From: Muricea muricata
Taxonomy: Eukaryota; Cnidaria; Anthozoa; Malacalcyonacea; Plexauridae
Direction of reading: 5' to 3'
NCBI GenBank assembly: GCA_963855995.1
Contig: OY979726.1
Location: 3,498,501 to 3,562,500 of the forward strand
DNA: 64,000 bases
The position numbers and the translations under genes were made by a program. Below the pieces are notes generated by a model. That model ran no database searches and was not told the DNA's origin. It saw nothing but the letters and a program-made list of their open reading frames with translations. Shown here one piece after another: positions 50,801 through 62,800 of the stretch (within the stretch, counting starts at the first letter, position 1; each line of letters begins with the position of its first letter).

Positions 50801-53800
50801 TAATTTTTTACTTATAATTAGACTACTGGCTAAGTAGAAAGTAGTTTTTTAAAAAACTACTTTGTTATATATTAATGCTGATCTTTTACGAAGTAAATCT
50901 ACTTCGTACTGGTTAACAACTGGACTCCATACAATTTCCATATGCTGCATTTTGAATTTATCTCCAGTGAAATGCGAAAAAGCTAGCCAAATCATACGAA
51001 TACATATATAATTTAATTTACCTGTTTGTTGAACCAAATCAGATGATTTTCTTCGATAGTTTTAAACATGCCATATTTTGGGTCCAAAATGTCGCGCATC
51101 AGCAAAAGAAAAAACTCCTGCAAACAGCAAAAGTCATCTGTTATTGATCCAGTGTTACTACAGGAGGAAACCCGAACTAAACTAAATTTATTTATACTTG
51201 ATAACTCCTTCAGTTCTAAACTGTTCTTCCTGCACGAACATCCAGGAAGGATCATCTCCCATTGATCAAGTGTTACTACAGGAGGAAATCTAAACTAAAC
51301 TAACTTTATTTATACTGGATAGCTCTATCAGTTCTAAACTGTTCTTCCTAGAGGTCCGGTAAGGATCATCTCTTATTGATCTAGTGTTACTACAGGAGGG
51401 ACCTAAACTAAGCTAACTTTATTTATACTGGACAGCTCTATCAGTTCTAAACTGTTCTTCCTAGAGGTCCAGTAAGGATCATCTCTTATTGATCCAGTGT
51501 TACAACAGGAGGCAACCTAAACTAAACTAACTTTATTTATACTGGACAGCTCTATCAGTTCTAAACTGTTCTTCCTAGAGGTCCAGTAAGGAATCTCTTA
51601 TTGATCCAGTGTTACAACAGGAGGAAACCTAAACTAAACTAACTTTATTTATACTGGATAGCTCTATCAGTTCTAAACTGTTCTTCCTAGAGGTCCGGTA
51701 AGGATCATCTCTTATTGATCCAGTGTTACTACAGGAGGAAACCTAAGCTAAACTAACTTTATTTATACTGGATAGCTCTATCAGTTCTAAACTGTTCTTC
51801 CTAGAGGTCCGGTAAGGATCATCTCTTATTGATCTAGTATTACTACAGGAGGAACCGAAACTAAACTAACTTTATTTATACTGGACAGCTCTATCAGTTC
51901 TAAACTGTTCTTCCTAGAGGTCCAGTAAGGAATCTCTTATTGATCCAGTGTTACAACAGGAGGAAACCTAAACTAAACTAACTTTATTTATACTGGATAC
52001 CTCTATCAGTTCTAAACTGTTCTTCCTAGAGGCCCGGTAAGGATCATCTCTTATTGATCTAGTATTACTACGGGAGGAACCGAAACTAAACTAACTTTAT
52101 TTATACTGGACAGCTCTATCAGTTCTAAACTGTTCTTCCTAGAGGTCCAGTAAGGAATCTCTTATTGATCCAGTGTTACAACAGGAGGCAACCTAAATTA
52201 AACTTTATTTATACTAATGGCTCAATTATTCCTAAACGGCAAGTAGCAAACACAGTCAGCAGAACAACTGCATACCTTTTTCACCCCGCCAACATCTACA
52301 GCTTGTTCACCTTCAAACACAATCTATCATAGTGGAAGAACAACAAACATTATAACAATCATAATATAATTGTTCTTAAACAACGCATCATAAAAAAAAG
52401 TCTCCATGCTTTTCACAATAAAAATATAAAGCCATTCACAATTGATCGGCAAAAGCTATTCAAAAAATGAATTTTCAGTTTTGCATTAAATTCATCAAAA
52501 GTTGAATTCCGCTTAATAAACTCAGGAAGGGTACTTTAGAGAGCGTATCCCGCTTGAATCTGTATTTTAGAGACAGAAGAAAACCGGAGTAGCCGGAGGA
52601 AAACCATCGAAGCACAAAAGCGATCAACTACAAGAACTCAAAACAATGGTAATACCGAATATTGAAATCATTTTTATTTCTCAACGTTTCGACTAGTTTG
52701 AAGTCATCATGACTATTGAGAAATAAAAATGATTCCAATATTCGGTACTACCATTGTTTTGTATTTTATAAAAATATTCAGTGGTTCCCACAATTACAAG
52801 AACTCAACTCACATGCAATACAAAATGTACACCTAACATGGTTTCACAGTGGGAAAAGGCACAACACGCTAACTGCTTGCGCCACTTGTGCATATTTCTC
52901 AATTTGCGTTCTAGGTACACGAAGGTGGAAAATAGGAGAGCACGCAAGCGGGGCTCGCCAGAAATTTTACCACAGCCTATGTGTATGATGATTTGCAACA
53001 TAAAATTTTAAAGTAAGACACTGCAGATAGCCTTTATTCTATGCACGCAGGAAGAAAAATATTTTTCCACCCCTGTAGGTACTATATAGATAGAAGATTT
53101 TGGCTGCAAGAGCGAAGACTCCGAGCAACAATATGAAGAAAGTAAATCAGTTATGTATCTTGGCGGGAGGGGGTATCGAGAGCTTTACAAGTCACCAACA
53201 TGCAGGAATGTGAAAACTATTCGTTGTCGCACTGGGGCCAGATGTTCAACAGTCGGTTAGCTTAACCCTTGGTTAAGGTGATTAAAAAGCAGCTTGTTTG
53301 TGAAGTTTGAAAGTATAACCAGATGACAATTTACCTGCAAAGGTTTCTTGTACTCCATTGGTCCAAGCCTCATTACTTGTCTGAGCGTATCCTGAACGAT
53401 GTTCTCTCGTCTTATGCGAAGTACCAAGAACGGATTTATGATTTCGTTGCGCGGAAAGCCTCCGTTAAACAAAAGGTTGCCAATATTGGCAGATTGAGCG
53501 TCTTGGAACGCCAGCTATAAAGCGAGCATTTGAAAAAATGTGAGATTGTACGATTCTGTCATCTCCTACACAGCCAAAAACTCGAAAGTAGTAACAGGTC
53601 TGACGAAATCTTGCATCAGACTTGTTATCAACAAGCGGATATCAGGATGCGTTCGCATGGCTTGGGACAGCTTGTTTATTGCAAGTTCACTGTTTCAAGT
53701 TGTCAACAGACTTGTTGCAAGTTGATTAGTTGATTGTCAAAAATTGTTATCGACGGGCTTGCTGCAAACTGTTTCAACAAGCCGCAAAAAATTTGCAAAT

Positions 53801-56800
53801 GACAAGTTCCAATTGACCTGAAACTTGAAAAACTGACAAGTTCGTCAAAACTAGAGGACAATTTGCGGTAAAATGCAAAAAGAAGCGGGGGACAAGACAA
53901 GACAGGTTGCAACAAGCCTGTATGGCTTTAAAAACCTTTTTGCGGTTTGATGAAATTGACAAGTTTGTGGCAAGTTCTACCAGTTGCCAGTGACATTGAC
54001 AGGTAAAAAGTAAAATCGACCATTCCCCTATTAGACAAACTTTTGAATTCGGAAAATCATATAGCCCAGCTGGAAAGAGCATCCTAAATTTCATACAATT
54101 GTCAAGTTTGGTTGCAAAGTATTGTATAAAATGTGGAAAATATAGCCCTGTAAAGTTTGCAAAATTTTGTATACTTTTGTATTACGCAAGGAAAAGCGTT
54201 ACCACTATGTGGAAATGTGGTAACGCTTTTTCCCGCGTAATACAAAAGTATACAAAATTCTCAAACTTTACATTACTTCCTTTTCGACATTTTTCAATAT
54301 TTTACAACCAAACTTGACAATTTCACTAAGTTTCGGAAGCTCTTTCCAATTGCTCTAAAATTGTTTTCGAATTTAAAAGTTTGTCTAATTGGGGAATGGT
54401 CCATTGACAAGCAAATTGCCAGTAAAATAAACAGGCAAAAAGTTAGCCAGGTATGTTAGACATGTCCTACTTATGTTGCGACTTATTTTGCTTTCGCATA
54501 AATTGCCAAAATGTCTATAACTTACCCGCATTTGCATTGTCGCATCGGCTTGCAACAGAAGGTACTTCGCTTTCGGGTCGAACACGAACGGATACTTACA
54601 AAACGCGAGCGTGGTCTGGTTGAAAGAAAAGCATACTACGGTTTAACTTTAACGAATTTTCTACTCTGAGGTGGACGTGAGGTGCAACACAGGTACCCCC
54701 CACCCCCTCTTACCCCTTCACACACAATACGTCCCCTCCCCCCAGTACATGGCAATCTCCTAAATTATAGCAAAGACAAACAGGGTATTTTTGTTCGTGT
54801 CCATGTTGACTTGTGCACGGTGAAGACAATGAATTTTTGGTATAACGAAGCAATCGTCCAATAGCGTTGCCTCGCCGTAGCACTCAACCATACTGTTGGA
54901 ATATTAATTAGCAAAATTTCAAAAGATTTGTGCACGGTGAAACCAACTCAACATAAAATCGCCGTTCACTATAAACGCGTTGAAGTTCGTCGGGTTTCCA
55001 GACCATGTCTGGATTGACTGTGATTCCAGCTTGCAGATTACAGTCTTACCTTTCTGCTCGTTTTGTTATCTGGTGGGTTCTGAAGAAAACGATCAAACAA
55101 TTAGATATAAGTAAAGGTAATTCAATGACAAACTAGATTTGCATTAATCTGACATTGCAGAGAAAAACACAAACAGGAAAAAAATTCAACTCGCATATGT
55201 TGTAGACCGCCGCTCAACCAGTTGAGATATCGAGCCAACTGGGATTGCTAGCGAGTCGTATCTCTGAGGATGGTTCTGAAAGAAAATTACAACACTGCGC
55301 GTCCTCAAAGACAAGTCACGAAAATATTTCGTTCACTTAAATTAGATAAGACTCACTACCAATCCAGGTTGGCTCAATAACTTGATAATTGGTAGAGCAA
55401 CGGTTTAGAAACCCAAAGATGCGAGTTTAAACCCCACTCGGGAAAACGGATTTTTCGTTGTTCTTTGCAGCATCAGATTAATTTGAATCTAGTTTTTCAT
55501 ATGTCCGAGGATCGTTCTGAAATAAAGTTGAAACACTGCGCGTCCTCAAAGACAAGCGTTGAGTCGTCACGAAAATATTTTGTGCATTTAAATTGGATAA
55601 GACTCGCTACCAATCCTAGTTGGCTCGATGGCTCAATTGGTAGAGCGGCGGTCTGAAAACTTGACGATACAAGTTTACAAATACTACACTACAGCACTAA
55701 ATAACAATTATAATGTTAATGACTCTCGGACTTGGAGGACAGTGTGCTTAAAATGCAACCGGGCACGTGATTTAACTGAAAATATTACATGTTGTGTTTA
55801 ATTACTTTTATGTGTGTTTGTAATGTATATGTCTATGCACATATGTATGTGCTCGTGTATGTATGTGTCTAGTTGTGTCGTAAGTCGTAGGGACCGCAGT
55901 AATTGGCACGAGCTGTTGCGGAGACCCACCCAGTTGTAAATTAGATGACTAATAAGTTTCTTGTACGTTTGCATGGTGAATACAATATACTTGCTAAGCT
56001 TTGTGGAAACACCACGTAACTGTATTATAAATAATGAATAACTAATAATTTTTAATTATAGATAACTAATGTTTAATTGTATGTTTATATTGTGTGTACT
56101 TTTTGTACATTGAATAGTGTATATTGTATATTGTACAATCTAACTGAAACTGGGAAAGCGAATAAATAAATAAATAAATTCTCGATGTTTTCATGCAAAC
56201 CGAGCACGCACCTCTTGTTCGACCCAGCGTATATAATCACTCCTCAGATCGAGGCAATCTGTCAGCTCGGGGATATAAAATGTCGGATACGGTACGGCAT
56301 TCTCGGCGCGCTTGTTTACCTGAACAAGAAAACCATTAGTAGAATCATACTAGCATACTAATTGCAATGATGTAATTTGATTGGCTACTGTACCCGCTAT
56401 CTATTGCTCGATAGACAGCGAGTAGCAAAACAATTTTCTAGTGTAATTTTTTCAATTCAAAGACAATTTGTAACAGTTTTTTGGCAAAATGACTTAAAAA
56501 TCAATTACTTGTTTCAGATTCTACTGAAACAAGTCGCCCTCATCAACTGTCATCGCATAGAAATCTCGAGCTCGTAATCTAATTGTTAATTATTATTAGC
56601 ATGAAAAAATTACTGGATGCCAATTGGTTGTTCGTATCCCATTAACAAAACTGCAATACCAAGATGGCGGACAACTCGTATGAAGGTATGAAAAAGCTGT
56701 GAAATGTCTTCTTACTTATTTTAAAAGATCTCTCAAATAAGCTCGCATTTTTTTGTCGCAATTGCTCTTTAATACGTGTGCGTCTTTTACTATGCGCCTT

Positions 56801-59800
56801 TTGCTACTCGCATTAGCTTAGCGACTTGGCCAATCAGCTGGCTTTTTTGTCAATGTATTTCGTATTTTCAAATGGAGAGGATCGTTAGACTTTCCAGCTT
56901 TTCTTGGGATGGTTGCAAGATTCGGGTAGTTGGTCCTTTGATGTGATGGCATCGGAGCCCCTAGGCATCCTTAGGACCTCTTGGGTGGGTTGGTTTGGGG
57001 TCCCTAAACTACGCCTCTTGGGTGGGGTGGGATTCAAGGCCCATAACCCACGCCCACTGTATAGTAGTAAACAAACGGATCTGACAGAAGTTTTAGTGCT
57101 ATTCGATAAATAATTAGCAAAGCGCCATCAGGCAGGTCATATACTACCTCATCAGTCATGAGTATCTGGTATCCCTGGGAGTATCCATAAATTGTTTTGC
57201 CGATGTTTTCAGTGGCTATATTCCATACCTTGTGAACTCCGTCTAAGATCTCCAGACTACACCTGAGGCATTCTTCTCGTACGGCGTACTGTAGTCGAAA
57301 AGAAGATGCTGTAAGCTAAGTAACATGGGTTAAGCAACCTTGTAACAAATCAAATCAGTTACATCCAAGCAGACTTATTACACACCCTGTACATAGCCTA
57401 AGGAAAGCAACATAAAACAAAACCGAACTAAGAAAAAATCTCAATTAAATATATCTCAAACAAGTCAACTGTACCTCATCTTCATCGTTTTGACCAATCT
57501 TTTGTTCCAAGATGAATTTTACACATTCTTGAAAAATCTATAATACCAGCGGTTGTTTGATGTCAGTGGTAACAATTTTGAAATATATACATCCGAAAAT
57601 CAGACCATATCTTCAGAAAGTTGTTGAAACGACTTCCATCAACCTTGTGAACACAAGGACTTCACAATCAAGCCTGTTGACAACTTGCAGCAGACTTGTC
57701 ATCATCAAGTGGGAGCAAGCGATGTGAACGCATCCTCATATCGGCTTGATGACTGCAAGGTAACAAGCCTGCAGCAGACTTGCGGTTTCTTGGCTGTGTA
57801 ATTATGCAGTGATATAGAGATGCACTGTTTTCCTTGTCAAGGAAACATTGCTTCTCTGTACAGGGTAAACTAACGGTGCCCAATATTAAAAATACCTTGA
57901 TAATTCTTTCGATGTAAGTAGATGGCAATGTAGCCCACCAATTTCCTGTGCGGAAAAATAAACTTATAGTACGAGTATACAGTAAAAACGCAGCTATTTT
58001 TTGCATAAAGAAAGATCAAGCTTTTGGCTACTGAATGATATATACTTTTTGCCCATTGATAAGAAATGAGCGAATACGAGTCGAAAGAAAAATCCTGGTG
58101 AATAACTTTTAAACAAAGTTTCTTGTATGTTTGCATGGCGATTATCAATCAGGGTATAACACTTAATATTAGTACCGATAAACATCCAAGCTTACGGATT
58201 GAAAGCTTTGCGACGATAAATTTGCGTGGTGTTTCCACAAAATTATGTTTTGAATTTTCCCAACTGATCTCACGATCTCTGATGTGAAATTTAGTTCCAC
58301 AACTTGAGTGTAAAAAGGACTTGCAATCGGTGGCGTTACCGGCTCGAAAATTCAGCCCCACAACGCAAGTTTCAAGTCTTTTTCATTTTTCATTTCTTTA
58401 GAAATTGATTGTTTTTATAGTCAAAGAAGGTCAAGGTATTTTTTAAGGGTTGACTACAAAGTAACCCCCCCCCGCGCTGTAAAAGATATAAGGTGCACAA
58501 AATATTGTTTTTGCAATACTTTGAAAACATAGAACAGGGGGGTGTCATTACCGCAGTACTGAGGGTCTTCAGGGGGTTACGAGTTCCCTGTTACCTTCAA
58601 ACATTTCGCTTTGTTCCCTTGCTTTTTTGCAAAATTTAATCACGTTCCCTAGTTCCCCGATGATTTCTGCTATGTTCCTGTGTTCCTAGTTTTTAAACTT
58701 ACAGTGTACCATTGTCCCTGGTAAGCCCCTGGGAGACCCTCGGTAGTGATATCAGTGAGTGGTATCACTGGTGGGGCAATAAACCTTCCCTTGAATATTG
58801 CAAAAAATGTCATTTGGTGCACATAAAAACATGACTTTTTTACCCTTTACCTTTTTACCCTCGTTGCTGCCTAAGCACTGCTTACATCAAGGTTCGTACA
58901 TGTAAATACGAGCAGAATTCACGGACGTTTTAAGGACTTTCAAGGCCCATACATCAGGAAATTCAAGAACTTGAAAGGATTGCTTATTATTGCTGTAACT
59001 ACAAACTCAATGAATTCGAAATATATTCGGAAGTCATGAACCATCGCAATTTAATTTTCAATGTCCAAAGATGTCCAGAAAGTAGAGGAATTTAAGGACG
59101 TTCAAGCACCTCCTTACAAATTCAAGGACTTTCAAAGCCTTGAATTTTTGCTTTCAAATTCTAGGACATTTTAGGACATTCAGGTTTTGTACGACCCCTG
59201 TTATATACACCCATTTCAATAAAAGTTGCCTAACCAAAAGTGTATAAACTACATATCTACAATGAGCGCGCAAGAGATGATATAGATTGTTTATTTAGGC
59301 CCTGATACCGAGGGAATTGCCTTCGTAGAAAGTAAATTTGCCGTCGTAAGTTTCCTATGTTGCCCTCGATGCCGTTTCAAAGAAATAATTCCGTGTTTGA
59401 AGATGAAAATAAGCAATGACCATCATTCCTTGGGCGCTCAAAGTTTACAGTTTACGCTTTTGGAAGAACAACCTTTACTGAATTAGCCGTATATAATACT
59501 GACCTATAATCTTTTGATGGCTCGGATGCAACGACAGCAACTTCTTGGCCAAAGGTACGGCCAATGTTTTATATCGTTGAGCTGCTTGGAACATTTCATA
59601 CTCCGGGAGGATCACGTACAGCCTTAAACCGTCAACATCGAGCGGCGCTTCGAAGAGCGAGGGAATCAGATGTCTCTCGAGACCGTTCAAAACCTGCGGA
59701 ACATAAATGTACGATTCTTCAGCGGGAGACCAGCAAACTATAGATAAATTACAACGGACAATTTGCTGTAGTATCGCTTTTTAGTGTTACGCGAGTTTAT

Positions 59801-62800
59801 ATCCACACTGGGCAGCTGTAAGAAAGCCTGACCTCTTAAGGCCCTGTCACACGGTGCAATTTTTCTTGCAACTTGAAACGCAATTCTACTCTTAATTAAG
59901 AGATGTAAATTTGTGACAAACGTTTGGTATGTTAAAAATATATTAGCAAACTGTGATGGAAACATGTATTTGCCAATTTTACATCTCCCAAAAGTAGAAT
60001 TGCATGCATTGCAAGTTGCAAGAAAAATTCCACCGTGTGACAGGGCCTTTACACAAACTCTTACTTCCCAACTTTCTTTCTCTCTTGACCAACACATGAA
60101 ACTTTCCCACAAACTCTCACTTCTCAACCTAAATCTAACTCGTCTGACCGGGACATAAGAGTTGAAAAAACTCTCACACAAGCTCTCATTTTCGTTTCAC
60201 CGAGGAGGCATGTAAGTTTAGAGCATAATAAAATACGAACTACAGGTATTACCATTTCGTTCATTTGTGCGTGCTTTGCCAAAGCTTTGAAGAATCTTCT
60301 TACAGCACTTACGTCCACCGCGTGATAATGGACATCTGCGACTCGATTCTTCTTCCTAAATACGGATGTAAAAGTGACCTTTGTCCACTAAAACAAGTTT
60401 TGTTGACAGGGAATTCTTAGGTCTAAACTGAATTGAGTTTTGAAACTCGATCTTCTCACTGAAACATTAGTAAAATGAAGTAACATAAAATGGAGTTCAA
60501 TTCTTCATAGATAGAAGCTATTCTTCAGTTGGAAATCAGAGAATTAACAAAAAAATAGCTATAAAAGAGAAGCTAAAAATAATATAGCTAAAAAATAGCT
60601 ATAAAAGAGAAGAATAGCTGAAAAACTACGAATTATAATAATAGTCGTATACGTCTCGCTCTTCTCATTTAATACCCCAGCCGCTTCAGACCCCCTTAGA
60701 TTCACCCTAATTCAATTTTCTCTGCAAAAAGCGGACCTAAGAGAAACTCCTGGAGCATTAAAGCCTCGGTAATTTTCCCCATCAAGGGGCCTCGAAAAGT
60801 CGAATTTCTGTCTGTATCAAACTTTAGGTTAGAGAATAATCCTATGTATGTTTTTTGTCTTTGACTAGACTACCAGCACCGGCAACGGGGACGTTGCTTC
60901 CTGCATTAACAAAAAAAATTCTGTGTGGTAAACAATTCCTCACAGTAAACTATGTTGCCTCGATATTAACCTGGCATAACATTTTTTCGGCTGAAGCAAA
61001 GATAACTTACGTGTTTAGGAAACAGGCATTTAAACATTCTTGGCTAGTAAAGACTACTTCCAATTTTCTGCAAGAATATCCGAAAAAGACCATAATTATT
61101 ATTACATATTGACAATCACATACACTTTTTAGCAAGGTACAGTATTGTGGTGGTAGGAAGGTGGAAGAACAGGTATAAGTAGGTAACCAAGTGGATAGAT
61201 AGGTACAGTCATTGAACTATAAGTAAACTGGAACGATAAGTCAGGGGGGAAAATTGAAGCCAATTTGATTCAGTTTTTCTGAGTTTTGAGTGGAAATACT
61301 AAACGTCACAAAATGGGTCTTATATCAAATGAAAGCTATTAAAAAGTTTATTTGGTGTAAAAATTTTGAGGCTTTAGGTGAAAGACAAATACCTTAAACT
61401 TTGCAGGGAAATTTGCCGTATTTTGCAAAATTGTCGTTGTTTTCGTATTTTTAAGGTGGCTCCCTACACTTTTTAATAAAATAAAAAAATACATAGTTTA
61501 AATAACAAATTTGAACAATAATTATTGTTTGTAGCAATTGAGTAAGCTGATTTGAATTCAGGAACATATCAAGAGTCTTACTGTGATGGTTATAAATTTG
61601 TAAGTTGCGTTGCCATGGCAACAGTAGCGTTTCAAAATGGCGGCTAAATCAGCTTTAAACTGAAATAACTTGTAAAAAAGCACGGTGACCCCCATTTTTT
61701 ATTTTCGTAAAAATTTTCTATTGACATAAGAAATATTTTTAGCGTTTTAGAAAAAATTCTGTTGATTGAAAATTTTTTTATTCTAAGAATTCATGTTTTT
61801 CCAATTCAAAAAAAATTCAATCAACAGATTTTTTTCTAAATCGGTAAAAATATTTTGTATATCAGTAGAAAACTTTTAAGAGTATAAAAAATGGGGGTCA
61901 CCGTGCTTTTTTACAAGTTATTTCAGTTTAAAGATGATTTAGCCGCCATATTGGAACGCTATTGTTGCCATGGCAACGTAACTTAAAAATTCATACTTAC
62001 CGCAATTAGACTCTTGACATGTTCCTCGACTCAAGTGGACCTATTTAATTACTCCAAATAATAATTATTTGTCAGAAATATGACCTAAACTATGTATTTT
62101 TCGATTTGAATGAAAATTGTACGGAGCCACCTTAAGGCATTTATTTTTTGTATAAAGTCTTGAATTTTTTATACTAAATGTAACTTTTTAATAGCTTCAA
62201 TTTGATATACGGTCTGATCTTTGGCGTTAAGTATTTCGTCTCAAAACTCAGAAAAACTAACTTGGCTTCAGACATTAATTGAACTTTTGTATTGAGTTAG
62301 CGTTCCAGTTGTACTACAGTTCACTGGGTACAGTAAATACGTAGATAGGTTAGGACATGTAGCCAAGGTGAGGTATGCATGTAGGTAAACTGGTACTTAG
62401 GCGGGTACAATGAGTGGTTGCATGGATGGACGCAGATATCCACCGGATAGTGAGTTTTTCTACTGCCTCAGAAAGGCATAAAAAGCAATGACACCAGAGA
62501 TATAACTTGCAAGAGGTAAACAGTGACTTTAACTCCAAATGATTAACTTTTGATATAGGTTTACCAGTTAGTGGAGATGTTTAGAACGTTTAAAAAAATC
62601 ACTGTCCGGTGGATAGCGGTATTGACCTTTCGTACAACCGACGACTCCGGGAATTTTACCAACCTGACAAGTTCAGGAGTAAGAGTATTACTCCTGATTC
62701 GCTCTTCAAATTCATCCACCGTGACGCTGTGTATAACAGCTAAATTATGAGTTATCGCTCGCATGTCAACTGCATCAAACAAGATCTACAGAAAGAAACA

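Larger units (their letters stand above)
23878..51021. other. 27-kb HERC intron hosting the GPCR array
   Basis: Bounded by the exon 13 donor and exon 14 acceptor, both phase 0. Besides the listed genes and repeats, I see nothing convincing in 23878-25450, 25541-26251, 27323-29890, 30994-31620, 32183-33817, 33983-34965 and 47024-48065. Confidence 0.8.

Noticed and set aside
57150-57228. Extension of HERC exon 7 through GKTIYGYSQGYQILM
   Set aside because: The frame is open, but exon 7 ending at HK|GTATGG joins in phase to VNKR of exon 8, as in other HERC proteins.
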